This document shows positions 25,682 through 34,337 of a DNA stretch of 64,000 nucleotides, piece after piece. The DNA is taken from positions 1 through 64,000 of the forward strand of contig JBGAOY010000018.1 of NCBI GenBank assembly GCA_044221555.1. Direction: 5' to 3'. Every line of letters starts with the position of its first letter. Within the stretch, counting starts at the first letter, position 1. The translations under genes were made by a program, and so were the position numbers. Source of the stretch: JAEUJM01 sp044221555. Lineage in GTDB: Bacteria; Actinomycetota; Acidimicrobiia; Acidimicrobiales; DATDAH01. Under the pieces are notes generated by a model. The model was not told the DNA's origin. It saw only the letters and a program-made list of their open reading frames with translations, and did no database searches.

Positions 25682-26958
25682 CCGCGGCCGCAGAGATGGA
25701 GTCCGTCGAGTCGTTCGTCGCCCGGGCCGAGGCCTGGTTGCCCGAGCACCTGCCGCCCGCCGACACGACGAGGATGGAGAACGGCTTCGGGTCCGACGAG
25801 GAGGAGCTGGCCGCGGTCGCGAGGATGCGCGCCACCCAGCGCACCCTCTACGACGGCGGGTTCGCAGGCATCTGCTTCCCGGTGGAGTACGGCGGCCTCG
25901 GGCTGACGCCGGCGCACCAGCGGGCGTTCAACGAGGTGAGCGCGCCCTACGACATGCCCACGCTCATCAACATCCCCACGTTCGTGCCCTGTGGGGCGGT
26001 GCTGCTCGAGTTCGGCACCGAGGAGCAGAAGAAGGCCCACCTCCCCGCGATGTTGAAGGGCGAGGAGCTGTGGATGCAGTTCCTGTCCGAGCCCAGTGGG
26101 GGCTCCGACGTCGCCGGCGCCATGACGACCGCGGTCCGGGACGGCGACGAGTGGGTCGTCAACGGCTCGAAGGTCTGGACCACCGGCGCCTGGTGGTCCG
26201 ACTACGGGCTCTGCCTGCTGCGCACGAACTGGGAGGTGCCGAAGCACCGGGGCCTGTCCGTGTTCATCATCAAGATCCGCCAGCCCGACATCGAGGTGCA
26301 GCGCATCGAGATGATCAACGGCTCGCGCGAGTTCTGTCAGGAGTTCATGACCGACCTGCGGCTCTCCGACCGTGACCGCGTCGGCGACGTCGACGACGGG
26401 TGGACCATCGGTCGGCGTTGGATGTTCCACGAGCGCAGTGCGATGGGCGGGGGGTCGCCCTACACCAGCGGCAAGCCGCCGAGCCACGGCGCGGCCTCCA
26501 CCGGCCGCGACCACCTCGTCGAGCTGGCGCGCGACACCGGTCAGCTCGACGACCCGCTGGCGCTCGACCTGATCGGCGAGGCGCGGACGCTGCGCCGCGC
26601 CGCCAGCGAGCTGTCGGAGCGGATCGGGGAGGGCATCGGCGCCGGCGTCGTCCCCGACACCGCGGCGGCGGTGGCCCGCCTCATGAGCGGGGTGGTCAAC
26701 GAGCGCATCCGCACCATCGGCCTCGACCTGGCCCAGTCGTCCGCGGTGGCGTGGGCCGACGACGACCCCGCCGCGCTGTTCGGCACCGAGTTCCTGATGC
26801 GCCAGTCGGGCAGCATCGCCGGGGGCACCCTCGAGATGGCCCGCAACAACATCAGCGAGCGGGTGCTGGGCATGCCCCGCGAACGCACCCTCGACAAGGA
26901 CATCCCGTTCCGTGAGGTGCCGAAGGGGCCACCGGCCGCGGGTGGCGCACCGCGATGA
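25678..26958 (+). CDS. Acyl-CoA dehydrogenase, partner subunit with catalytic-type Glu
   Basis: 426 residues. FAD/substrate motifs are EPSGGSDVAGAMTTAVRDGD and VNGSKVWTTGAWWSDYGLC, and the C-terminal SIAGGTLEMARNNISERVLG contains the GGTxE segment missing from its neighbour. Starts at a GTG overlapping the previous stop by 4 bp. Very probably the active half of a heteromeric dehydrogenase that introduces an alpha-beta double bond in a bulky acyl-CoA. An 18-bp tandem repeat follows the stop. Confidence 0.9.
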   Translation: MTAAAEMESVESFVARAEAWLPEHLPPADTTRMENGFGSDEEELAAVARMRATQRTLYDGGFAGICFPVEYGGLGLTPAHQRAFNEVSAPYDMPTLINIPTFVPCGAVLLEFGTEEQKKAHLPAMLKGEELWMQFLSEPSGGSDVAGAMTTAVRDGDEWVVNGSKVWTTGAWWSDYGLCLLRTNWEVPKHRGLSVFIIKIRQPDIEVQRIEMINGSREFCQEFMTDLRLSDRDRVGDVDDGWTIGRRWMFHERSAMGGGSPYTSGKPPSHGAASTGRDHLVELARDTGQLDDPLALDLIGEARTLRRAASELSERIGEGIGAGVVPDTAAAVARLMSGVVNERIRTIGLDLAQSSAVAWADDDPAALFGTEFLMRQSGSIAGGTLEMARNNISERVLGMPRERTLDKDIPFREVPKGPPAAGGAPR

Positions 26959-27055
26959 ACCCACGATGAGCGATGACCCCACGATGAGCGATGACCCCAC
27001 GATGAGCGACGAGCGCACGATGGTGCGACGACCCCATGATGGTGCGACGACCTCA
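26959..27055. repeat. 18-bp-period tandem repeat between genes
   Basis: ACGATGAGCGATGACCCC occurs at 26963 and 26981, with a degenerate third copy from 26999. A related pair built on ATGGTGCGACGACCCCATG follows at about 27018-27050, still near 18-bp spacing. It fills the gap before the LLM gene. Each unit contains several ATG and TGA triplets. No coding sense was found. Confidence 0.75.
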
Positions 27056-27072
27056 TCGAGGAAGGTGCGCCC

Positions 27073-28026
27073 GTGAAGTACTCCGTCACGTACCCCCTGG
27101 TCACCCATCCTCACGACCCCGCCCTGGTGACCGGCGAGGCGATCACCCGCTTCGCGGTGGCGGCCGAGCGGACCGGGTTCTCGGGCGTGGGGTTCACCGA
27201 CCACCCTGCCCCCACCCATCGGTGGCTGCTGGCCGGCGGTCACGACGCCCTCGACCCGTTCGTGGCGCTCACCTACGTGGCCGCGGTCACCGAGCGGATC
27301 CGCCTGATCCCGAACATCCTGGTCCTGCCGTACCGCAACCCGTTCGTGGTGGCGAAGGCGGTGGCCACCCTCGATGCGTTGTCGGGGGGCCGGTTCACGC
27401 TGGCGGTGGCGGCCGGGTACCTGAAGGGCGAGTACCGCGCCCTCGGTGTCGACTTCGAGGAGCGCAATCTGCTGTTCGACGAGGCGATCGAGGTGATGCG
27501 GGGCATCTGGACCACTGACGACTTCGCCCACGAGGGCCTCCACTTCACCGCGTACGGTCAGACCGCCAATCCCAAGCCTGCGGCGCCCCCGCCGATCTGG
27601 ATCGGCGGGAACAGCAAGCTCGCCCGCCGCCGGGTCGCCGAGTACGGCCACGGCTGGCGGCCGTTCCCGGCGCCGCCGGGCGTCGCGACGACCGCGAAGA
27701 CCCCGCCGCTCGAGAGCGTCGACGACCTCGCCCGGATGCTCGACCACCTCTGGCAGGTCGTCGACGAGGCCGGACGCGACCGCGCCGACATCGACGTGTC
27801 CTACGGCACGGGGGCCGGTGGGCACCTGGGTCGCGACGACTTCGACCCCGACGCCAGGCTCGAGGCGCTCGACGGGCTGGCCCGGCTGGGAGTCACCTGG
27901 GCTGACGTGCACATCCCCGGCGATTCGATCGACCACGCCATCGAGGCCATGGAGCAGTTCGGCGAGACCGTCATCCGGCCCGCGGCGGCGAGCGGGCGCG
28001 CCCCCTCGCCCGACGATGGGACCTGA
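27073..28026 (+). CDS. LLM class F420-dependent oxidoreductase
   Basis: 317 residues of the luciferase-like TIM barrel, TIGR03619-like. TGFSGVGFTDHPAPTHRW, IRLIPNILVLPYRNPFVVAK, LDALSGGRFTLAVAAGYLKGEY and PPPIWIGGNSKLARRRVAEYGHGW are family landmarks. Transfers hydride from reduced F420 to (or from) an unknown substrate. Starts with ATG after AAGGTGCGCCCG. Its 3' end overlaps the next gene by 11 bp (28016-28026). Confidence 0.9.
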   Translation: MKYSVTYPLVTHPHDPALVTGEAITRFAVAAERTGFSGVGFTDHPAPTHRWLLAGGHDALDPFVALTYVAAVTERIRLIPNILVLPYRNPFVVAKAVATLDALSGGRFTLAVAAGYLKGEYRALGVDFEERNLLFDEAIEVMRGIWTTDDFAHEGLHFTAYGQTANPKPAAPPPIWIGGNSKLARRRVAEYGHGWRPFPAPPGVATTAKTPPLESVDDLARMLDHLWQVVDEAGRDRADIDVSYGTGAGGHLGRDDFDPDARLEALDGLARLGVTWADVHIPGDSIDHAIEAMEQFGETVIRPAAASGRAPSPDDGT

Positions 28027-29692
28027 GCCCGCGACTGCCGCCACCGCCGCGGCACTGGTCCGCGCGCGAGCGGGCGACGCCCGCACGGGGCTGCGCTTCG
28101 ACGGCGACCGCTGGACGTGGGGCGAGGTCGTCGCGGAGATGGAGGCGCGGGCGCGGTGGCTCGAGACGGCGATGGGCAGCGGGCCGCCCCACCTCGGGGT
28201 GCTGCTCGACAACGTGCCGGAGTACCTGTTCCTGCTGGGCGGCGCCGCGCTGTCCGGGTGCGTCGTGGTCGGCATCAACCCCACCCGGCGCGGTGACGAG
28301 TTGGCCCGCGACATCCGCCACGTCGACTGCCAGCTGATCGTCACCGACGCCGAGCACGCCGGCCTGCTGGAGGGCCTCGACCTGGGCGCCGCGACCGGTC
28401 GGGTGCTGCGCCTCGACGCCGCGTCCTGCGCCGCCGGCCTGGACGAGCACCGAGGCCCGGATGCCCCACCGGTCGCGGCCGCACCGGCGGCCACCGACCT
28501 GTTGCTCCTGCTGTTCACGTCCGGGTCGACCGGCGCACCGAAGGCGGTGCGGATGACCCAGGGCCGGGCCGCCGGCAACGACGGGCGGCGCATGGGGTTC
28601 GGCCCCGACGACTCGCTCTACTGCGCGATGCCGATGTTCCACGGCAACGCGCTCAGCTCGATGGTCTTCCCGGCGATGGGCACCGGTGCGTCGCTCGTGC
28701 TCAGGCGCCGGTTCTCGGCATCGGCGTTCCTCGACGACATCCGCGAGCACCACTGCACGTTCACCAGCACCGTCGGGCGCGTCCTCACCTACGTCCTGGC
28801 CACCCCCGAGACCGACCACGACCGCGAGCACGACCTGAAGTTCATCCTCGCCCCGGAGTCGTCGGCCCGGGACATGGCTGAGTTCGAGCGGCGCTTCGGC
28901 GTGCCCGCCTTCGGCGGCTACGGCTCCAGCGAGAACGCGGTCGTGCTGGCACCACGGCCGGGGCAGCCGGCCGATGCGCTCGGTGTGCCCGTCGGCGGCG
29001 CCGACGTGGCGGTGGTCGACCCGGCGACGAGCGAGGAGTGCCCGCGGGCGCGGTTCGACCCTGACGGGAGGCTGCTCAACGGGCACGAGGCGATCGGTGA
29101 GATCGTCGGGAGGGACACGCTGGGCCGGTTCGAGGGCTACTACGACAACGACGAAGCCACCGCGGAGCGCACCCGGGGTGGGTGGTACTGGTCGGGTGAC
29201 CTCGGGTACCGGGACGAGGCGGGCGTGTTCTACTTCGCGGGCCGCAACGCGGACTGGCTGCGGGTCGACGGTGAGAACTTCGCGGCGGCACCGGTGGAGC
29301 GTGTGCTCGAACGGTTCCCCGACGTGACCGGCGCCGCCGTCTTCGGTGTCCCCGACGAGCGCACCGTCGACGACCAAGCCATGGCGGTGATCGAGATGGA
29401 CCCTGGGTCGTTCGATCCGGTGGCCTTCGACGCGTTCCTCGCCGCCCAGCGCGACGTCGGCACGAAGTGGGCGCCCCGCTACGTCCGCGTGACCCCCGCG
29501 TTGCCCGTGACCGCGACGAACAAGGTCGACAAGGCCCCGCTGCGCCGGGACCGGTGGACGCCCGCCGGTGGGGATCCCGTCTACTGGCGCCCCGACCGAC
29601 GCGACCCGCTCCGGCTGCTCACCGACGCCGACCGGGCCGCGCTCCGCGAGCGCTTCGCCGCCAGCGGCCGCCAGTCGGCCCTGGAGCGGTAG
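28016..29692 (+). CDS. AMP-dependent acyl-CoA synthetase (FadD17-like)
   Basis: 558 residues of the ANL superfamily. P-loop LLFTSGSTGAPKAVRMTQ, GYGSSENAVVL (A5), YWSGDLGYRDEAGVFYFAGR (A7) and TATNKVDKAPLRRD with the C-terminal catalytic Lys. The order and the unusually polar A8 region (NADWLRVDGENFAAAPVE) resemble mycobacterial FadD17-type ligases that activate steroid side-chain acids; the substrate is inferred. Overlaps the LLM gene and abuts the phosphotransferase gene, so it is clearly operonic. Confidence 0.9.
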   Translation: MGPEPATAATAAALVRARAGDARTGLRFDGDRWTWGEVVAEMEARARWLETAMGSGPPHLGVLLDNVPEYLFLLGGAALSGCVVVGINPTRRGDELARDIRHVDCQLIVTDAEHAGLLEGLDLGAATGRVLRLDAASCAAGLDEHRGPDAPPVAAAPAATDLLLLLFTSGSTGAPKAVRMTQGRAAGNDGRRMGFGPDDSLYCAMPMFHGNALSSMVFPAMGTGASLVLRRRFSASAFLDDIREHHCTFTSTVGRVLTYVLATPETDHDREHDLKFILAPESSARDMAEFERRFGVPAFGGYGSSENAVVLAPRPGQPADALGVPVGGADVAVVDPATSEECPRARFDPDGRLLNGHEAIGEIVGRDTLGRFEGYYDNDEATAERTRGGWYWSGDLGYRDEAGVFYFAGRNADWLRVDGENFAAAPVERVLERFPDVTGAAVFGVPDERTVDDQAMAVIEMDPGSFDPVAFDAFLAAQRDVGTKWAPRYVRVTPALPVTATNKVDKAPLRRDRWTPAGGDPVYWRPDRRDPLRLLTDADRAALRERFAASGRQSALER

Positions 29693-30745
29693 ATGGCCTC
29701 GGAGGACCGCGGCGCCCGTCGTGGTGACGAGGTGGTGGCCGGGTTCGTCGCCTGGCTCGGCGAGATCACCCCGGGCGCCACCTTCGAGGTGGTCGGCCTG
29801 GAGCGGCCCGCCGCCGGCTACTCGAGCGAGACCATCCTCGTCGACCTCCGGCGGACCGACGCCGGCGGTGGCCACCAGGAGCGGATGGTGCTGAAGCTGC
29901 CGCCTGCGGGCCCGGCCATCTTCGACCGCTACGACTTCCCGGTGCAGGCCGCCGTGCAGCAGGCCGTGGCCGCCGCCGGGATCCCCGCGGCGGTGCCGGC
30001 GCTCGCCGAACCGGACCCCCGATGGATCGGTGTGCCCTTCCTCACCATGCCGGCTGTGGACGGGCACATCTTCGGTGCGGTGCCGGCGCTCGACCGCCGG
30101 CTCTCCGGCGCCGATCCCGACGCCAACCGCTCGCTCCATCTCACGTTCCTCCGACTCGTCGCCGACATCAACCGCATCGACTGGGCATCGGCCGGACTCG
30201 ACGGGGTGGTGCCGCACCGCGACAACGCCGCGGAGCTGGCGTACTGGCGGGGCTACCTGGCGTGGCTCGCGGACGGCGAGGTGATCGTCCCCGCCCTGGT
30301 CGCGGCGCTGGACTGGTGCGAGGCCCACCGACCGGCCATCGAGCCCGCGCCCTCCCTGCTCTGGGGCGACGTCCGCCTCGAGAACGTGATCGTCGGCGAC
30401 ACGTGGGCGCCCCGTGCGGTGCTCGACTGGGAGATGGCCACCGTCGGTGCCGCCGAGCACGATCTGGCCTGGCTCCTGACGCTGCAGGCCACGCAGGACG
30501 CGCTGGTGGGGCGAGCGGTCGCCGGCTTCCTCGGCCACGACGCCGCGGTGCGCGCCTACGAGGCGCGCCTCGGCCGTCGGGTGCTCGACCTCGACTGGTA
30601 CGAGGTGCTCGCCGCCGTGCGATCGACCGCGATCCTGTCGCGGATCGCCCATCTGAACGAACGGCGGGGCGAGCCCAACTACTTCCCGATCGCCGACAAC
30701 CCGATCCTCGACCTGCTCGCCGCACGGATGGAGGCCCGGCCATGA
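29693..30745 (+). CDS. Phosphotransferase family protein (APH-like)
   Basis: 350 residues with an aminoglycoside-phosphotransferase/kinase-like fold: AGYSSETILVDL and LKLPPAG in the N-lobe, catalytic loop LLWGDVRLENVIV (usual HGD replaced by WGD) and metal-binding LDWEMATVGAAEHDLAWLL. Such proteins beside FadE/FadD genes are common in actinobacteria and may phosphorylate a hydroxylated acyl intermediate before elimination; antibiotic resistance is unlikely here. Starts directly after the previous stop and overlaps the P450 by ATGA. Confidence 0.88.
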   Translation: MASEDRGARRGDEVVAGFVAWLGEITPGATFEVVGLERPAAGYSSETILVDLRRTDAGGGHQERMVLKLPPAGPAIFDRYDFPVQAAVQQAVAAAGIPAAVPALAEPDPRWIGVPFLTMPAVDGHIFGAVPALDRRLSGADPDANRSLHLTFLRLVADINRIDWASAGLDGVVPHRDNAAELAYWRGYLAWLADGEVIVPALVAALDWCEAHRPAIEPAPSLLWGDVRLENVIVGDTWAPRAVLDWEMATVGAAEHDLAWLLTLQATQDALVGRAVAGFLGHDAAVRAYEARLGRRVLDLDWYEVLAAVRSTAILSRIAHLNERRGEPNYFPIADNPILDLLAARMEARP

Positions 30746-31938
30746 CGGGAACGCTCGATCAGCTCCACATCGACCCGACCGTGCCCGGGTTCTTCCTGCG
30801 CCCCGACTACTACGAGGTCCTCGCCCGGCTGCGGTCGGAGGCGCCGATCCACCAGGTCGCGCCCGGGATCAGGACCGTGGCGCGCTACGAGGACATCCGC
30901 GAGATCAGCCGTGATCCCGGCCGGTTCTGCTCGAGCCGCGGGGTGCTGGTGAACGACCCGATCCGTGAGGGCCGTCCGGTCGAGGGGTCGATCCTGCACA
31001 TGGACCCCCCGACGCACAACAGCTGGCGCAAGGTGCTGAACCGTGACTTCACCAGTCGGGCGCTCGGGCGGATGGAGCCGCGGGTGCGCGAGCTCACGGT
31101 CGAGTTGCTCGACGCCTTGCCTCGCGGCGAGGTGGTCGACCTGGTGGAGGTGCTGACCGCCCCGCTGCCCGTCCTCGTGATCTGCGAGCTGCTGGGGGTG
31201 CCGGACCACGACCGATCGCAGTTCCGGCGCTGGTCCGACGCCACCATCGTGGCCTCCGACGGCCGCGCCGCCCTGTCGCCCGACGACACCGCGGCGCTGC
31301 TCGAGATGGTGACGTACCTGGGGGAGCTGGCCCGGGCGAAGGCGGCGGCGCCGGCCGACGACATCGTCTCGCTGCTCGTGAGCGCCGACATCGACGGCCA
31401 CCGGCTCACTGGGGGCGAGCTGCTCACCTTCAACATGTCGCTGGTGGTCGCCGGCAACGAGACCACCCGGCACCTCATGTCCGGCTCGCTCATCGAGCTG
31501 GCGGCACGCCCCGACGACCGGGCGTGGCTCTACGGTGATCCGGGGCGCATCCCCGGCGCGGTCGAGGAGTGCCTGCGGTGGGTCACGCCCATCCAGCAGT
31601 TCGCCCGCACGGTCACCGCCGACACCGAGCTCTCGGGCGTCGCGCTGGCCGAGGGCGACTACCTGGTCATGCTCTACGCGTCGGGGAACCGCGACGAGGC
31701 GGCGTTCGGGCCCACCGCCGACCGGTTCGACCTGGCCCGCGAGGCGACCACCCCGAACCTGGCCTTCGGGTTCGGCGAGCACTTCTGCCTCGGCGCGGCA
31801 CTGGCCCGCATGGAGGCCCGGGTGCTGTTCGAGGAGCTGGGGCGGCGCCGGGCCACCTACGAGCAGGCCGGCGACGCCGTGTACCTGCCGTCGAGCCTGG
31901 TCCGGGGGCCGGACTCGGTGCCGTTCGTGTTCACCTAG
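30742..31938 (+). CDS. Cytochrome P450
   Basis: 398 residues, soluble bacterial class I size. The I-helix oxygen-binding motif is AGNETT (237-242), the K-helix ExxR E276-R279, and the heme loop FGFGEHFCLG has ligand Cys349. Probably hydroxylates an unactivated C-H or terminal methyl of the pathway substrate. It overlaps the phosphotransferase by 4 bp. A matching ferredoxin is encoded two genes downstream. Closest visible style is the CYP125/CYP142/CYP124-like actinobacterial group, but family assignment needs comparison. Confidence 0.93.
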   Translation: MTGTLDQLHIDPTVPGFFLRPDYYEVLARLRSEAPIHQVAPGIRTVARYEDIREISRDPGRFCSSRGVLVNDPIREGRPVEGSILHMDPPTHNSWRKVLNRDFTSRALGRMEPRVRELTVELLDALPRGEVVDLVEVLTAPLPVLVICELLGVPDHDRSQFRRWSDATIVASDGRAALSPDDTAALLEMVTYLGELARAKAAAPADDIVSLLVSADIDGHRLTGGELLTFNMSLVVAGNETTRHLMSGSLIELAARPDDRAWLYGDPGRIPGAVEECLRWVTPIQQFARTVTADTELSGVALAEGDYLVMLYASGNRDEAAFGPTADRFDLAREATTPNLAFGFGEHFCLGAALARMEARVLFEELGRRRATYEQAGDAVYLPSSLVRGPDSVPFVFT

Positions 31939-31948
31939 CGGCGACCCC

Positions 31949-31977
31949 TTGAATCTAACAGTGGCGTCAATTAGGAT
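31949..31977 (+). promoter_or_regulatory. Leaderless promoter with shared 15-bp element (site C) in the spacer
   Basis: TTGAAT (31949-31954), 17 bp and TAGGAT (31972-31977), with 6 nt to the ATG at 31984. The spacer is almost filled by CTAACAGTGGCGTCA (31955-31969), the reverse complement of TGACGCNNNYGTTAG. This is the best-formed promoter in the window. Confidence 0.65.
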
Positions 31978-31983
31978 CGAGCC

Positions 31984-33186
31984 ATGCCGTCACGAGTGCT
32001 CGACTTCCCGGTCTTCGACGTGGACAACCACATGTACGAGACGCCGGACGCACTGACGAAGTTCATGGCTCCCGAGTACGCCGGGACGATCCAGTACATC
32101 CAGGCCAACGGCCGCACCAAGATCGCGGTGAAGGGCCAGATCAGCGACTACATCCCGAACCCGACCTTCGAGCGGGTGGCGGCGCCGGGCGCGCAGGAGG
32201 AGTACTTCAAGGTCGGCAACCCCGAGGGCAAGCCCTACCGGGAGATCCTCGGGCGTGGCATCGACGCGCTGCCCGCGTTCCGCGACCCCGCACCCCGCCT
32301 CGAGCTCATGGACGAGTTGGGGATCGACCGGGCCCTGATGTGGCCGACCCTCGCCAGCCTGGTCGAGGAGCGCCTGCGCGACGACCCCCTCGCCATCCAC
32401 GCGGTGGTGCACGCGCTGAACCAGTGGATGCACGAGCACTGGACGTTCAACTACGAGGACCGCATCTTCCCCACGCCGGTCATCACGCTGCCGATCGTGG
32501 ACAAGGCCATCGAGGAGCTCGAGTGGGTGCTCGAGCGGGGCGCCCGGGTCATTCTCATCCGGCCGGCGCCGGTCCCGGGTTTCCAGGGCCCGCGGTCGTT
32601 CGCGCTGGCGGAGTTCGACCCATTCTGGGAGCGCGTGCAGGAGGCCGACATCCTCGTCGGCATGCACGCCAGCGACAGCGGCTACCAGCGCTACCTCAAC
32701 GAGTGGGAGGGCGTGCGTGACGAGTTCACGCCCTTCACCGGCCAGTCGGGCTTCGACGCGATCGTCGGCCACGCGGGCCGCCCCATCATCGACACCATGG
32801 CGTCGGCGATCGGCCACGGGCTGTGTACGCGGTTCCCCCGGCTCAAGATCGCGCCGGTCGAGAACGGGTCGGCGTGGGTGCGGTACCTGCTCGAGGCCAT
32901 GGAGTCGGCGTACCGCTTCAACCCCCATGTGTTCGACGAGGACCCCGTCAAGGTGTTCGAGCGCAACGTGTTCGTCCATCCCTTCCACGAGGACGACACG
33001 CCGGGCCTGGTCGAGATGATCGGCGTCGACAACGTGCTCTTCGGCTCGGACTACCCCCACCCGGAGGGGCTGGCCGACCCGATCTCGTACGTCGACGAAC
33101 TGCAGGGCCTGTCCGACGACGACATCGCCAAGGTGATGGGCGGCAACCTGGCCCGGCTGATGAACGTCGACCCGGTCAAGGTCTGA
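31984..33186 (+). CDS. Amidohydrolase family protein
   Basis: 400 residues, full-length amidohydrolase-2. The N-terminus DVDNHMYETPDAL replaces the strict HxH, as is common in this actinobacterial subgroup. IVGHAGRPIIDTMASAI, KIAPVENGSAWV and NVLFGSDYPHPEGLADP supply the later metal and substrate residues. Possibly a decarboxylase or hydrolase acting late in the pathway. It is the first gene behind shared element C and precedes the ferredoxin by 1 bp. Confidence 0.9.
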   Translation: MPSRVLDFPVFDVDNHMYETPDALTKFMAPEYAGTIQYIQANGRTKIAVKGQISDYIPNPTFERVAAPGAQEEYFKVGNPEGKPYREILGRGIDALPAFRDPAPRLELMDELGIDRALMWPTLASLVEERLRDDPLAIHAVVHALNQWMHEHWTFNYEDRIFPTPVITLPIVDKAIEELEWVLERGARVILIRPAPVPGFQGPRSFALAEFDPFWERVQEADILVGMHASDSGYQRYLNEWEGVRDEFTPFTGQSGFDAIVGHAGRPIIDTMASAIGHGLCTRFPRLKIAPVENGSAWVRYLLEAMESAYRFNPHVFDEDPVKVFERNVFVHPFHEDDTPGLVEMIGVDNVLFGSDYPHPEGLADPISYVDELQGLSDDDIAKVMGGNLARLMNVDPVKV

Positions 33187-33187
33187 G

Positions 33188-33460
33188 GTGCCGCACGTCG
33201 AGATCGACACCGACCGCTGCAGCGGTCACGGTCGCTGCTACGCGTTGGCGCCCGAGGTGTTCGCCCCCGACGACGAGGGGTACGGCCGGCTGATCCCCGT
33301 GACGGGGCCCGACGGCGCCACGCTCGAGCGCGGTGCTGCTGAGGGTGGCGCGGTGGAGGGTGGCGCGGCGGCGGGAACGGTGGCCGACGAGCACGCCGAG
33401 CCGCTGCGCCTGGCCAGCATCAATTGCCCCGAGTACGCCATCACCATCACCCCCACCTGA
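33188..33460 (+). CDS. P450-type [3Fe-4S] ferredoxin with repeat-derived insertion
   Basis: 90 residues. CSGHGRC (C11, H14, C17) and a distal NCPEYAI (C80-P81) form CxxHxxC...CP, the ligand pattern of actinobacterial [3Fe-4S] ferredoxins that reduce P450s. The family is usually near 63-70 residues. Here residues ~44-64 (GATLERGAAEGGAVEGGAAAG) are an insertion made of a Gly/Ala/Glu repeat. GTG start 2 nt after the previous stop. Probable electron donor for the P450 at 30742. Confidence 0.9.
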   Translation: MPHVEIDTDRCSGHGRCYALAPEVFAPDDEGYGRLIPVTGPDGATLERGAAEGGAVEGGAAAGTVADEHAEPLRLASINCPEYAITITPT

Positions 33461-34185
33461 TGCCCCGGCGGGCGCTCGTCACCGGCGGCAGCAGCGGCAT
33501 CGGCCTGGCGGTGGGCACGATGCTGGTCGAGCGCGGCTACGAGGTCGTGCTCAACGCCCGGCGCGAGGAGCCGTTGGCCGACGCCGCCGCGGCGATCGGT
33601 GCCTGGTACGTGGTCGGCGATTGCTCGGTCGAGGCCGACGCCGCCGCCGTCGCCGACGGGGCGGGCCCCGTCGACCTGCTGGTCCACGCCGCGGGGATGA
33701 TGGCGGGGACCTTCGTGCGCAAGGAGTCGGTGGCCACCTTCGACGCGGTGCTGGCGGCCAACCTGCGCTCGGCGTTCCTCGTCACCAACGCCGTGCTCGC
33801 CGGGATGCCGGCGGGCGGTCGCATCATCTTCCTGTCGTCGTCGTCGGCCCACGCGCCTCAGCCGGGCAAGGCCGCGTACACGGCGTCGAAGGCCGGCCTC
33901 AACGCCTTCGCCCTGGCCCTGGCCGGCGAGGTCGAGCGCGACGGCATCGCCGTGCACACGGTCACACCGGCGCCCGTGGCCACACCCATGCTCGACGACG
34001 TCCACTTCCCCATGCACGCCCTCGACGCCGAGCACGTGGCGACCGCGGTCGTGTGGCTCGACACCCTCGACCCCTCGATCGTCCTCCCCGAGCTCGAACT
34101 GCGGGCGGCCACGGTCGGCCCCTTCGCCCCCGAGCTGTTCGTCCCCGAAGCGGCGCAAGCCCTGGGCCGCACCGAGGCGCCCTGA
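33460..34185 (+). CDS. SDR family oxidoreductase
   Basis: 241 residues. GGSSGIGLAVG at the very start, LVHAAGMMAG near residue 70, and Ser with YTASK (KAAYTASKAGLNAF) near residue 140. Start ATG 33460 overlaps the ferredoxin TGA by 1 bp; an upstream start would add a His-rich stretch that is really the ferredoxin end. Last gene of the site-C operon; a hairpin follows. Confidence 0.9.
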   Translation: MPRRALVTGGSSGIGLAVGTMLVERGYEVVLNARREEPLADAAAAIGAWYVVGDCSVEADAAAVADGAGPVDLLVHAAGMMAGTFVRKESVATFDAVLAANLRSAFLVTNAVLAGMPAGGRIIFLSSSSAHAPQPGKAAYTASKAGLNAFALALAGEVERDGIAVHTVTPAPVATPMLDDVHFPMHALDAEHVATAVVWLDTLDPSIVLPELELRAATVGPFAPELFVPEAAQALGRTEAP

Positions 34186-34277
34186 GGCCGGAGCGGGCTC
34201 CTACCGACTCCTGGTCCCTGTTGCCAGCCGTTCACTGCCTCGTGGCGACGGCCACTCGCCGGGCCACCATGGCACAG

Positions 34278-34295
34278 CGTCGAGAGCGCTCGACG
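34278..34295. terminator. Hairpin between convergent operons
   Basis: CGTCGAG (34278-34284), loop AGCG and CTCGACG (34289-34295) form a perfect 7-bp stem, followed on the plus strand by GCCTTTG. It lies in the 152-bp gap between the SDR and a convergent ligase gene; no other feature is seen in that gap. Confidence 0.4.
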
Positions 34296-34337
34296 GCCTT
34301 TGCGGCGACGGCCGGCGCGGTGTCGTCGGGTTCGTAC

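Noticed and set aside
26959..27055. CRISPR-like array
   Set aside because: Units are contiguous with no unique spacers and far too short.
25585..28593. 1002-codon open frame on the minus strand
   Set aside because: It is antisense to the dehydrogenase and LLM genes, lacks any family motif and is Arg/Pro/Ser-rich, as expected from high-GC shadow frames.
27971..30652. 893-codon open frame on the minus strand
   Set aside because: Antisense to the acyl-CoA synthetase and phosphotransferase genes, which have clear motifs; the minus frame has none.
29693..30745. Aminoglycoside resistance gene
   Set aside because: The HGD motif is WGD and the gene is embedded in a lipid-catabolism operon, so an acyl or hydroxy-substrate kinase role is more likely.
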